From positions 1,593,501-1,657,500 of the forward strand of contig NZ_CP034437.1 of the NCBI RefSeq assembly GCF_003952225.1: a stretch of 64,000 nucleotides of DNA. Reading direction: 5' to 3'. Shown piece by piece: positions 17,750 to 24,891 of this stretch (the first letter of the stretch is position 1; each line of letters starts with the position of its first letter). The notes beneath the pieces are model-generated. The model did not search any database and was not told where the DNA came from. It saw only the letters and a list, made by a program, of their open reading frames with translations. The DNA comes from Paenibacillus albus (GTDB lineage: Bacteria > Bacillota > Bacilli > Paenibacillales > Paenibacillaceae). The position numbers were made by a program, and so were the translations under genes.

Positions 17750-18517
17750 ATGAACGGATTATTAACGGGGAAGAACATGCTTGTGATGGGGGTTGCGAAT
17801 GATCGCAGCATCGCTTGGGCGATTGCGCAATCGCTTGCTGCGCAAGGCGCTAGGTTAGCTTTCACATATGAGAATGAACGGGTGGAAGAACGTGTCCGCA
17901 AGCTGGCGGAGACGATTCCGGGTTCGATGCTGCTGCAATGCAATATTACGGTCGATGAAGAGATTGACGCCCTTGTTCACCAGCTGAAAGAATCATTCGG
18001 CGTGCTGCACGGTTTGGTGCACAGCATTGCTTTCGCCAAGACGGAAGAGCTCGACGGCATGTTCGTGGATACGTCGCGCGCGGGCTTCACGCTTGCCCAC
18101 GACATCAGCGCTTATTCGCTAACAGCGGTTGCGCAGCGTGTCTATCCGCTCATGACCGAAGGCGGCAGCATCATGACGATGACCTATCTCGGCTCCGAGC
18201 GCGCTCTGCCGAACTATAACGTAATGGGCGTTGCGAAGGCCGCGCTTGAAGCGTCTGTCCGATATTTGGCGGCTGATCTTGGACCGCATAATGTGCGAGT
18301 GAATGCGATCTCGGCTGGCCCGATCCGTACGCTCGCGGCGAAGGGAATAAAAGATTTCAATTCAATTCTCCGCCAAGTCGAAGCCAAGGCTCCGCTGCGT
18401 AGGACTACCGATGCATCGGAAGTGGGCGACACGGCGATGTTCCTCATGAGCAATCTGTCGCGCGGCATTACGGGCGAAATTATTTATGTGGATAACGGCT
18501 ACAATATTGTAGGTTAA
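17750..18517 (+). CDS. fabI: Enoyl-[acyl-carrier-protein] reductase (NADH) FabI
   Basis: Last reduction step of each fatty-acid elongation cycle. The 255-residue short-chain dehydrogenase has the atypical FabI cofactor loop GVANDRSIAWAIA (14-26) and the active-site pair Tyr146 (TYLGSE) and Tyr156/Lys163 in YNVMGVAK, the Tyr-x6-Lys spacing that marks FabI rather than FabG. NAISAGPIRTLAAKGI and GEIIYVDNGYNI complete the fold. The ATG at 17750 follows AGAGAGGATT. It is monocistronic, with a 182-bp leader in which no regulator site was recognised. FabI is the target of triclosan-type inhibitors in other bacteria. Confidence 0.95.
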   Translation: MNGLLTGKNMLVMGVANDRSIAWAIAQSLAAQGARLAFTYENERVEERVRKLAETIPGSMLLQCNITVDEEIDALVHQLKESFGVLHGLVHSIAFAKTEELDGMFVDTSRAGFTLAHDISAYSLTAVAQRVYPLMTEGGSIMTMTYLGSERALPNYNVMGVAKAALEASVRYLAADLGPHNVRVNAISAGPIRTLAAKGIKDFNSILRQVEAKAPLRRTTDASEVGDTAMFLMSNLSRGITGEIIYVDNGYNIVG

Positions 18518-18532
18518 CGAAATGCAAAGCGT

Positions 18533-18598
18533 TTAAGGCGTTCCTTAAGAAGCATGTGCCGACTCGTTCGGACAAGCTTAGGGGCGCTTTTTTTTGTG
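18533..18598 (+). terminator. Terminator after fabI
   Basis: A long imperfect hairpin: GCGTTCCTTAAG and TGTGCCGA pair with TCGGACA and CTTAGGGGCGC, followed by eight T residues. Confidence 0.7.
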
Positions 18599-18824
18599 TG
18601 CGATCATGGAGCATTTCGACAAACTGAGACTTTGGAACCGAATTTCGAAAAATATTTTTGAGGACCAACAAAGTTCGACAACCTTTTCTGTATACAATTT
18701 GTATCATAAAGATTAGTTAAAGGGATTCCTGAAATATATTAAATATTACAATTATTTCCAAACTCGTTCGTGGGGAAGAGAAGCAGGTTAAATCTCGAAA
18801 GTAGCTGAGGAGGAGTATCACTTC
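18599..18824. promoter_or_regulatory. sinI upstream region
   Basis: A/T-rich leader of about 226 bp with candidate -10 sequences at 18693-18715 (TATACA, TATCAT) but no clear -35 partner. It ends in an excellent ribosome site, GAGGAGGAG, 9 bp before sinI. No Spo0A or SinR site could be assigned with confidence. Confidence 0.4.
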
Positions 18825-18962
18825 ATGATCACTACTGCAAAAGAACAAGCGACGGAATGTGATTGGATTACATTGTTTCTACAGGCAAAGGCCATGGGGA
18901 TTACTGTGGAGGAAATTCGGGTGTTTATTGAGACGTGCCAGCTGCAGAAGAAAGCCAATTAG
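18825..18962 (+). CDS. sinI: SinI-like antirepressor
   Basis: A 45-residue protein, MITTAKEQATECDWITLFLQ and onward. The core DWITLFLQAKAMGITVEEIR aligns with the SinI helix-turn-helix hook of Bacillus subtilis (EWVELMVEAKEANISPEEIR), the segment that replaces a SinR subunit in the SinR-SinI complex and releases SinR from DNA. A matching SinR is encoded immediately downstream on the opposite strand, which strengthens the call. In B. subtilis sinI and sinR are in tandem; here they converge, 15 bp apart. The ATG is 9 bp after GAGGAGGAG. Confidence 0.87.
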   Translation: MITTAKEQATECDWITLFLQAKAMGITVEEIRVFIETCQLQKKAN

Positions 18963-18986
18963 TTCGTTCGCGAACGGCTAATTGGC
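18954..18986. terminator. Shared inverted repeat containing both sinI and sinR stop codons
   Basis: GCCAATTAG (18954-18962) is the last codons and stop of sinI, and CTAATTGGC (18978-18986) is the same codons and stop of sinR on the other strand. Between them is the palindrome CGTTCG-CGAACG. The 33-bp dyad is therefore the 3' end of both genes and probably a bidirectional terminator or overlapping-transcript signal. T-runs are short. Confidence 0.75.
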
Positions 18987-19325
18987 GTTCTCGTTATTCT
19001 TCTTCCATTTCTGAAATTCAAGAAACTCTTTGAACTGGCTCTTGCTTATTCCGGAAGCCATCGCATCCCGAAGAAGCTGCTGCCAATCGCCGTCCAGCGT
19101 TTGCTCGACCTCTGCTGCCGCAGGCCCATAAATGATCGTATGAATAGGCACGTCCAGCGCAGTTGCAATCTTCTCCAAAAACTGAATCGAAGGATTCGAC
19201 TGCAGTCCTCGTTCAACGCTGCTTATATAAGATTTGGCGATATCAGCACGTTCGGCGAGCTCGGAGAGGGACATGCCCCGCTCGGTGCGGAATTGCTGAA
19301 TTCTTTTTCCGATATCTTCAATCAT
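18978..19325 (-). CDS. sinR: SinR-like transcriptional repressor
   Basis: A 115-residue Xre-type regulator closely resembling SinR, the master repressor of biofilm matrix genes. The N-terminal helix-turn-helix (residues 5-65) contains GMSLSELAERADIAKSYISS and the hallmark NPSIQFLEKIATALDV. The C-terminal dimerisation helices carry DWQQLLRDAMASGISKSQFK and EFLEFQKWKKN, matching the SinR region that SinI competes for. An internal promoter on the minus strand is likely but not clear. It converges with sinI, so antisense transcription could couple the two. GTTCTT inverted repeats, typical SinR targets, are in the adjacent 19475-19490 region. Confidence 0.93.
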   Translation of the reverse strand: MIEDIGKRIQQFRTERGMSLSELAERADIAKSYISSVERGLQSNPSIQFLEKIATALDVPIHTIIYGPAAAEVEQTLDGDWQQLLRDAMASGISKSQFKEFLEFQKWKKNNENAN

Positions 19326-19474
19326 CTCTATGCATTCCTTTGGCTGTTGAAGTTGATTTCAAATAATAAGCTTACAATAATCTTACGAAGTAAACATGCA
19401 TTTGTAAAGTAATCTGACAAGGAAAAAATGAAAACCGTGCAGGTTGGGTTTCGTTGTTAATTGAGTTCAAAAAA

Positions 19475-19490
19475 GTTCTTGATAAAGAAC
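19475..19490. promoter_or_regulatory. SinR-like operator, inverted repeat
   Basis: GTTCTT-gata-AAGAAC, a perfect dyad of the GTTCTYT motif bound by SinR in B. subtilis. It lies between sinR and the divergent membrane-protein gene at 19675. Confidence 0.55.
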
Positions 19491-19635
19491 GAAAACGCGA
19501 GGAATACGCAGGTAATGAATGAGAATGGCAGATTTCGTTTCATTACTTCCACGGACAGTTGGTTTCTGGTGCATAATGCTCGAAATTCCGCTTTTGCTGC
19601 GACGTTTGAAATCAGGTATATTAGTGAGAGAATTC

Positions 19636-19642
19636 GTTCTTT
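19636..19642 (+). promoter_or_regulatory. SinR-like half-site upstream of the membrane-protein gene
   Basis: GTTCTTT, a full match to the GTTCTYT consensus, 39 bp before the GTG at 19675. Together with the dyad at 19475 it suggests SinR repression of the downstream gene. Single 7-bp matches can arise by chance. Confidence 0.4.
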
Positions 19643-19674
19643 ATTAAGAATTTTTGTGTTTCCTATAAAGAAAC

Positions 19675-20622
19675 GTGGAGGTGAGCTCACTGTCTCGATC
19701 CAGAAAATTCAAGCTGAAACGATCCAAGCATCGCCGGATGTTACTCTTATACGGGCTATCTAGCTTTTTAAGCATCGTCATGTTTTTTACGGGGCTCTCT
19801 CTTCATATCGGAGTGACCTACGGCTATTATAATGCTACGGCTTCTTCATCGACTACTTTCAGCGCCTGCCCCGTGTTTCCAAGCGAGATCGCATTGCTTC
19901 TAGAGCGCTTTAAGCAGCATACGATACAAGGTCAGGAAGCATATTCCCTAATTACGGGCTATTCACCGATGGAGAAAGCTTCTAAGGAGAACGATGATCT
20001 CACTGTTATTTCGCTTGAGGAGCTGAAGCAGAGAGAGAACGCACTGCAAAGCAAGCTGACGCAGATTTCATCGGCACTAAGCTCCATGCAAGATCAATTT
20101 GCCTCCAACGATGAAGCGTGGAATGAAGCGGAGGAAGAGACGAAGAAGGCTGCTGCAATTATAGAACAACTGTCAGCATTTACGAAGACTGTGGATATGA
20201 ATTGTCTCGTGCATGAAGGTGATTCCGTCTTAACGGACTTCAAACAATTCCTTGACTCCAATTCCTTTGTTGCTATCTCGCTGAAAGAACAAGGGGTGCA
20301 AGTTTACGAGGCATTAGATACAACGGGAACAGCTGCACATCAGGATTCCCAATCAGATACGCTAACAACGGACCAAAGTCATTCTGCGGAAGATCGTTAT
20401 CATGAGGTCCAAGCCGAAATAAAAGAAGCCTATCAAGCCTACACCAAACTGAAATCGACATTCCAAAGCGAGCTCCGTCAAGTAAGGGATGAAATATCGA
20501 GTCGAGCACAGGAACAAGAGAAATCCGCTGCTTCGGAAGTGATTCCAGATCATGAAGATCATGAAGAGCCACCTCCCGTGGCGGAACAATTACCGACAGA
20601 CGTAGATGTTCCAGCGGAATAG
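19675..20622 (+). CDS. Membrane-anchored coiled-coil protein, possible biofilm-related factor
   Basis: A 315-residue protein that I do not recognise with certainty. After a very basic start (SRKFKLKRSKHRR) comes one hydrophobic segment LLLYGLSSFLSIVMFFTGLS (about residues 24-50) and then TYGYYNATASSSTTFSAC, similar in texture to the signal-cleavage region of TasA/TapA-type matrix proteins. The rest is a long coiled coil (residues about 95-280) with an acidic, Pro-rich tail. The sinR neighbour and SinR-like sites suggest a biofilm role; a TapA or DUF4047-like protein is possible. The start is uncertain: GTG at 19675 has a poor site, whereas a CTG at 19690 lies six bases after GGAGGTG. Confidence 0.65.
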   Translation: MEVSSLSRSRKFKLKRSKHRRMLLLYGLSSFLSIVMFFTGLSLHIGVTYGYYNATASSSTTFSACPVFPSEIALLLERFKQHTIQGQEAYSLITGYSPMEKASKENDDLTVISLEELKQRENALQSKLTQISSALSSMQDQFASNDEAWNEAEEETKKAAAIIEQLSAFTKTVDMNCLVHEGDSVLTDFKQFLDSNSFVAISLKEQGVQVYEALDTTGTAAHQDSQSDTLTTDQSHSAEDRYHEVQAEIKEAYQAYTKLKSTFQSELRQVRDEISSRAQEQEKSAASEVIPDHEDHEEPPPVAEQLPTDVDVPAE

Positions 20623-20834
20623 TTAATGTGAGGATGAGAGCGGGCTGGATGTGTCTAATAGGCGCAACGGCCTGTTTTTTTTGCGTTAGACAGGAAAAGG
20701 GCATATAGTGGCAACAATAGTGCAATATGGAGTAGAATAGGTATCACTGCTGCGGGACGGCTGGAACTTCGAAGGCTTTGCTGCGTATAGTAGGTAAGCA
20801 ATTATGAACTCATAGGAAAGTAGTGTGATTAACC

Positions 20835-21677
20835 GTGAGTGAGCACATTATTGGTGGCAAGAGCTTTACCGCTGTTGCAATCAATTGCGCAGCCAAAGCT
20901 GGAGAATGGATTAAGACAAAGCTTGGCAACCACACGACCTTGTCGTTAAAATATTCTGCGCAGGATCTTGTGACCGAAGTCGATAAAGGCGCGGAGACGA
21001 TGATTCGCAATTTGGTGCTGACGCATTTCCCCGATCATTCGTTTCTCGGTGAGGAAGGTGTCGAGCCAGGACCTGAAGCATCGACTCGTGCGCTGCAATC
21101 GGTAAGGGATGCCGAATATCTGTGGGTCGTGGACCCGCTGGATGGAACGACGAATTTCGTGCACAGCTTCCCGTTCTTCTCCGTTTCGATAGCGCTTGCG
21201 CATAAGGGAGAGGTTATCGTTGGTGTTGTCTATGATCCGATTCGCGACGAGCTGTTCGTGGCGGAGAAAGGCAAAGGCGCATACGTGCGCGGCCGGCGGA
21301 TGGGCGTATCCTCCGAGCTTAGCTTGAAGGAGAGCTTGATTGCAACGGGCTTCCCGGCGGATCAGAACTACGCGCTTCCGCTGAATATGAAAGGATTGCA
21401 GGCGCTCGTGCCGCAAGTGCGCAATATTCGTTCAGGCGGATCGGCTGCGTTACATATGGCTTATGTGGCTGCGGGACGTCTTAGCGGGTTCTGGGAGATC
21501 GGTCTGAATTCATGGGATTTGGCGGCAGGCTCGCTGCTAGTCTCTGAATCAGGTGGACGTATAACCGATTTGAAAGGCAATCCGTACGATCTTGGTGTGC
21601 GACATGTCGCAGCGACGAACGGCCATATTCATGATGAGTTTCTGCAGGTGCTTCAGCAGGCGGAATCCGGCAGCTAG
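20835..21677 (+). CDS. suhB: Inositol monophosphatase family protein
   Basis: A 280-residue lithium-sensitive-type phosphatase. It shows all metal motifs: GEEG (72-75), DPLDGTTNF (100-108), and SWDLAAGSLLVSESGG near residue 228. Substrates in this family include inositol-1-phosphate and, in some members, fructose-1,6-bisphosphate or NADP, so specificity is open. Start is GTG at 20835; the ribosome site is weak (GTGATTAACC). It stands alone, followed by a hairpin terminator ending in GGCGTTCTTTT at about 21730-21740. Confidence 0.9.
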   Translation: MSEHIIGGKSFTAVAINCAAKAGEWIKTKLGNHTTLSLKYSAQDLVTEVDKGAETMIRNLVLTHFPDHSFLGEEGVEPGPEASTRALQSVRDAEYLWVVDPLDGTTNFVHSFPFFSVSIALAHKGEVIVGVVYDPIRDELFVAEKGKGAYVRGRRMGVSSELSLKESLIATGFPADQNYALPLNMKGLQALVPQVRNIRSGGSAALHMAYVAAGRLSGFWEIGLNSWDLAAGSLLVSESGGRITDLKGNPYDLGVRHVAATNGHIHDEFLQVLQQAESGS

Positions 21678-21685
21678 TTTGTGAT

Positions 21686-21741
21686 GTGAAGAACGTCTTT
21701 TTAACCGTCCAGGCCGGATGGGAGAAGAGGCGTTCTTTTGC
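21686..21741 (+). terminator. Terminator after suhB
   Basis: Imperfect long hairpin in which AAGAACG and CTT pair with AAG and CGTTCTT around an inner CCGTCC-aggcc-GGATGG stem, ending in TTTT. Confidence 0.65.
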
Positions 21742-21783
21742 ATAGAATAGCGTATGGAGCTTCATGGAGAGGGGGCTGAGCAC

Positions 21784-22197
21784 ATGTTGTATATTGAGCT
21801 GGAGCTACAAGGCGAAGTGCCGATGCATGAGCAGATTGCGCAGCAAATTATTGCGGGAATTGCTTCCGGAACCATTCAGCCGGGGAAGACGCTGCCTTCT
21901 GCGAGGAAGCTCGCTTTAGCACTTCGCGTCAAGTCGCAGGTCGTCAACAAGGCTTACCATACGCTGCTTACGGAAGGGTTTCTGCAGGAGCGCTATGATG
22001 GCAGATTAGGTGTACTCGTTCCTTCGCTTGCGGAGATGCCGCGGGTCACTGAAGGATATATGAACCGCCTGCAAAAGCAGCTTCAGTCGCTTGCGGCAGA
22101 AGGCCGGGCAAGAGGCATGACTGAGGCGGAATTCAGCAGAGCTTGCATCAAAATATATCGCAGCGACTTAACAAGGATGGGAGACGCATTGGAATGA
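21784..22197 (+). CDS. GntR-family regulator (YtrA type)
   Basis: A 137-residue regulator: winged helix-turn-helix with PMHEQIAQQIIAGIASGTIQ, GKTLPSARKLALALRVKSQV and NKAYHTLLTEGFLQERYDGR, followed by only a short C-terminal helix. The lack of an effector domain places it in the YtrA subfamily, which usually controls the transporter or membrane-protein genes encoded just downstream. The ATG at 21784 has GGAGAGGGGG upstream; an ATG at 21754 does not. The stop overlaps the next gene's start (ATGA), so regulator and DUF1648 membrane protein form one unit and are probably autoregulated. Confidence 0.88.
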   Translation: MLYIELELQGEVPMHEQIAQQIIAGIASGTIQPGKTLPSARKLALALRVKSQVVNKAYHTLLTEGFLQERYDGRLGVLVPSLAEMPRVTEGYMNRLQKQLQSLAAEGRARGMTEAEFSRACIKIYRSDLTRMGDALE

Positions 22198-22907
22198 CAG
22201 CAGGTGGCATCAAGCAAGCCCAAAGAGCATTCATCCAGGCGAGCTGGTATTTGGTTCAAATCGCCATCATCGCGGCATCCGTGATTGCGGCGGTGCTTAT
22301 GTGGGATCGGATACCGGAGCGGCTGGCGGTTCATTATGATATTAAGTTTCATCCGGATCGGTATAGTGAGAAGAGCGGCAGCAGCGTGTTTATTTTGAAC
22401 GGGATTCAGCTGTTCCTGCTGGCGCTGCTTATGGGTGCGGAACGTGTAGTGACTGTGGGCGCAGTCGCGCTTGGAAAAAGAATGCCAGAGGAGCGGCAAG
22501 GAGCGTATCGCCATGCGAATGGATTGTTCATCTATGCGCTGTCGCTCCTGCTCGTCGCATTCTTCAGCTATGTACAAGCGACGATGCTGTATGGCTGGCC
22601 GACTGTAGGTGCGATGGTGGCAACGATTGTGCTGATTGTTCTGATCATCGCAGGGGTTGCTGCTCTTATCGTCCACGTAAGAAGGCTGGGAATAGGTGCG
22701 GGGGACTTGGGCGAAGGCGAGCGGGAGGGCAAATGGATTGCCGGCGGTGGCATCTATTACAATCCGCAGGACTCTGCATTGTTCGTACCAAAGCGATATG
22801 GCATCGGCTTGACGATGAACTTCGGCAGACCGCTTAGCTGGGTGATTTTGCTCGGTATACTGGCGGTGCCGGTACTCATTATTGGAATCGTAGAATGGGT
22901 GAAATAA
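22194..22907 (+). CDS. DUF1648/DUF5808-type membrane protein
   Basis: A 237-residue polytopic membrane protein with about five predicted helices. The segment RIPERLAVHYDIKFHPDRYS after the first helix is the DUF1648 signature, and the C-terminal WIAGGGIYYNPQDSALFVPK with GIGLTMNFGRP is the DUF5808 signature. Related proteins include parts of the SdpI immunity family and GntR-linked membrane proteins, whose functions are mostly unknown. It is translationally coupled to the YtrA-type regulator; the start at 22194 is the overlapping ATG rather than an upstream in-frame codon inside gntR. Confidence 0.85.
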   Translation: MTAGGIKQAQRAFIQASWYLVQIAIIAASVIAAVLMWDRIPERLAVHYDIKFHPDRYSEKSGSSVFILNGIQLFLLALLMGAERVVTVGAVALGKRMPEERQGAYRHANGLFIYALSLLLVAFFSYVQATMLYGWPTVGAMVATIVLIVLIIAGVAALIVHVRRLGIGAGDLGEGEREGKWIAGGGIYYNPQDSALFVPKRYGIGLTMNFGRPLSWVILLGILAVPVLIIGIVEWVK

Positions 22908-22914
22908 TGCAAAA

Positions 22915-22948
22915 AGACGCGGGCACTGCTTGGTGCGCCGCGTTTTTT
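22915..22948 (+). terminator. Terminator after the DUF1648 gene
   Basis: ACGCGG-g-CAC / GTG-c-GCCGCGT stem followed by TTTTTT. Confidence 0.75.
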
Positions 22949-22972
22949 ACTTTTAGGATTAGAGAATGAGTG

Positions 22973-23279
22973 AAAGAGGTCCAGCAGACCAGCTACATAA
23001 GAGGGAATGGCTGAGGTTTGGTTAAAGAGGTCCAGCAGACCAGCTACATGAGAGGGAATGGCTGAGTTTTGGCTAAAGAGGTCCAGCAGACCAGCTACAT
23101 GAGAGGGAATGGCTGAGTTTTGGCTAAAGAGGTCCATCAGACCAGCTACATAAGAGGGAATGGCTGAGTTTTGGTTAAAGAGGTCCAGCAGACCAGCTAC
23201 ATGAGAGGGAATGGCTGAGTTTTGGCTAAAGAGGTCCAGCAGACCAGCTACATAAGAGGGAATGGCTGAGGTTTGGTTA
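22973..23279. repeat. 51-bp tandem repeat, six copies
   Basis: Units start at 22973, 23024, 23075, 23126, 23177 and 23228, each about AAAGAGGTCCAGCAGACCAG followed by CTACATRAGAGGGAATGGCTGAG and a TTTGGYTA end. Every unit contains the small dyad GGTC-cagca-GACC. Differences between copies are a few substitutions. There is no spacer variation, so it is not CRISPR. The array lies between convergent genes. The minus strand reads as 17-residue repeats, but no ribosome site supports translation. Confidence 0.9.
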
Positions 23280-23430
23280 AAGAGGGGAATGTATTTCCTA
23301 CATCGGCGAAAATCACCAGCAAATCGTCAAGGTTGGGTAGTAGCTACCCCATATTCATCACAATACCCTCGCAGAATGCGAAAGAGTGGTACCATGTACC
23401 ACACATTGGCGTAAAATCCTTGCAGAATGC
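23280..23430. other. Non-coding remainder before the hemL terminator
   Basis: Contains a partial seventh repeat start and a degenerate copy (about 23367-23403) of the hemL terminator sequence: CAGAATGCGAAAGAGTGGTA followed by CCATGTACCAC, a near match to the functional hairpin 51 bp further on. No gene was seen. Confidence 0.5.
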
Positions 23431-23462
23431 AAAAAGAGTGGTACGCATGTACCACTCTTTTT
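23431..23462. terminator. Terminator of hemL
   Basis: Perfect stem AAAAAGAGTGGTAC / GTACCACTCTTTTT with loop GCAT, 8 bp past the hemL stop on the minus strand; A and T runs make it bidirectional. Confidence 0.92.
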
Positions 23463-23470
23463 CGCAAGCT

Positions 23471-24787
23471 CTAGCGAGCCATTTGTGCAAAAGCCTTCTC
23501 CGCCGCCGCGATTGTCGCGGCGATGTCCTCGCTCGTATGCGCCGTGGTGAGGAACCACGCTTCATACTTGGATGGCGCGAGGCAGATGCCCTGATCGAGC
23601 ATCAGGCGGAAGAACTCGGCGAAACGTTCGCCGTCCGTATCCTGTGCCTCATCGTAATTCGTGATCGGATGATCGCAGAAGTGGGCGGAGAACGAGCCGC
23701 GGATGCGGTTGATCGTCAGCGGAATGCCGTGCTTATCCGCCGCCCCTTGAAGCGCATCGGCAAGCTCTACCGCGAGCGCATTCATCTGCTCGTACACGCC
23801 AGGCTGCTGAAGTACCTCCAAGCAGGCGATGCCCGCCGAGATGGATGCCGGGTTGCCGGCCATCGTGCCCGCTTGGTATGCGGGGCCGAGCGGCGCGACC
23901 TGCTCCATCACATGCTTGCGGCCGCCGTAAGCGCCGATCGGCAAGCCGCCGCCAATGATTTTGCCAAGCGCCGTCAGATCCGGCTCAATGGCAGCGTGGT
24001 CTGGGAACGCGCTGTACGTCTGCGCGCTGCCGTAGTGGAAGCGGAAGGCGCTGATGACTTCGTCGTAGATGACGAGCGCGCCGGCTTCCCGCGTCATGCG
24101 GCATAGCCCTTCAAGGAAGCCGGGCTCCGGCATTACCATGCCGAAGTTGCCGACAATCGGCTCGACCATAACGGCAGCGACGTCACCGCCGAAAGTCTCG
24201 AGCGCGATGCGCAGCCCGTCCAAGTCATTGAACGGGACGGTAATCACTTCACTCGCGATGCTGACCGGAACCCCGGCGCTGTCCGGGATGCCGAGCGTTG
24301 AAGGGCCGGAGCCTGCAGCAACGAGGACAAGATCGGAGTGGCCGTGGTAGCAGCCAGCGAATTTGATGATCTTACTGCGCTTCGTGTAGGCACGAGCGAC
24401 ACGGATTGTCGTCATAACCGCCTCGGTGCCGGAGTTGACGAAGCGGACTTTATCCATCGAAGGGATCGCTTCCTTCAGCATGCGAGCGAGCGTGATTTCA
24501 AGCTCTGTCGGCGTGCCATACAGCGTGCCGTTCGAAGCAGCGCGAGTGATGGCTTCGGTAATATGCGGATGTGCATGGCCGGTAATGATAGGACCGTAAG
24601 CACATAAGTAGTCGATGTAGCGATTATCGTCGACGTCCCAGAAATGAGCGCCGCTAGCGCGTTTCATGAAGACAGGCGCTCCGCCGCCAACCGCCTTAAA
24701 GGAACGGGACGGGCTGTTGACGCCGCCGACAATATGTTCGAGCGCTTCCGCATACAGCTGTTCGGAGCGCGGTCGTTGAATAGACAT
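23471..24787 (-). CDS. hemL: Glutamate-1-semialdehyde 2,1-aminomutase
   Basis: PLP enzyme converting glutamate-1-semialdehyde to 5-aminolevulinate in C5-pathway haem synthesis. The 438-residue product starts [20 protein letters not shown] and shows the family motifs [47 protein letters not shown] and the PLP lysine in [19 protein letters not shown]. Two hemL paralogues (hemL and gsaB) occur in many Bacillales; as this copy is alone and not in a hemAXCDBL operon, it could be the gsaB-type paralogue. Start ATG at 24787 follows AGGAGG. Confidence 0.93.
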   Translation of the reverse strand: MSIQRPRSEQLYAEALEHIVGGVNSPSRSFKAVGGGAPVFMKRASGAHFWDVDDNRYIDYLCAYGPIITGHAHPHITEAITRAASNGTLYGTPTELEITLARMLKEAIPSMDKVRFVNSGTEAVMTTIRVARAYTKRSKIIKFAGCYHGHSDLVLVAAGSGPSTLGIPDSAGVPVSIASEVITVPFNDLDGLRIALETFGGDVAAVMVEPIVGNFGMVMPEPGFLEGLCRMTREAGALVIYDEVISAFRFHYGSAQTYSAFPDHAAIEPDLTALGKIIGGGLPIGAYGGRKHVMEQVAPLGPAYQAGTMAGNPASISAGIACLEVLQQPGVYEQMNALAVELADALQGAADKHGIPLTINRIRGSFSAHFCDHPITNYDEAQDTDGERFAEFFRLMLDQGICLAPSKYEAWFLTTAHTSEDIAATIAAAEKAFAQMAR

Positions 24788-24855
24788 AATCGTTAGAAAC
24801 CTCCTGAATCAATAATATTCCTTATTGTACCGCTAGGAATGAGGCGACACAACAA

Positions 24856-24885
24856 AGGAGAGGCCATTGCAGCCTCTCCTCCTAA
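24856..24885. terminator. Terminator of the LCP gene
   Basis: AGGAGAGGC / GCCTCTCCT with a 7-nt loop, about 12 bp past the stop of the minus-strand LCP gene; the minus-strand continuation is TTTGTTGT. Confidence 0.75.
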
Positions 24886-24891
24886 CTGTTC

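Noticed and set aside
19461..19763. A 100-codon plus-strand frame upstream of the membrane-protein gene
   Set aside because: It covers the SinR-like sites and promoter region, is in a different frame from the real gene and has no ribosome site.
22757..23137. Minus-strand frame reading 17-residue repeats through the 51-bp array
   Set aside because: It runs into the antisense of the DUF1648 gene and lacks a ribosome site; the open frame follows from the 51-bp period.
22973..23279. Possible CRISPR array
   Set aside because: The 51-bp units are contiguous without unique spacers, and no cas gene is in the window.
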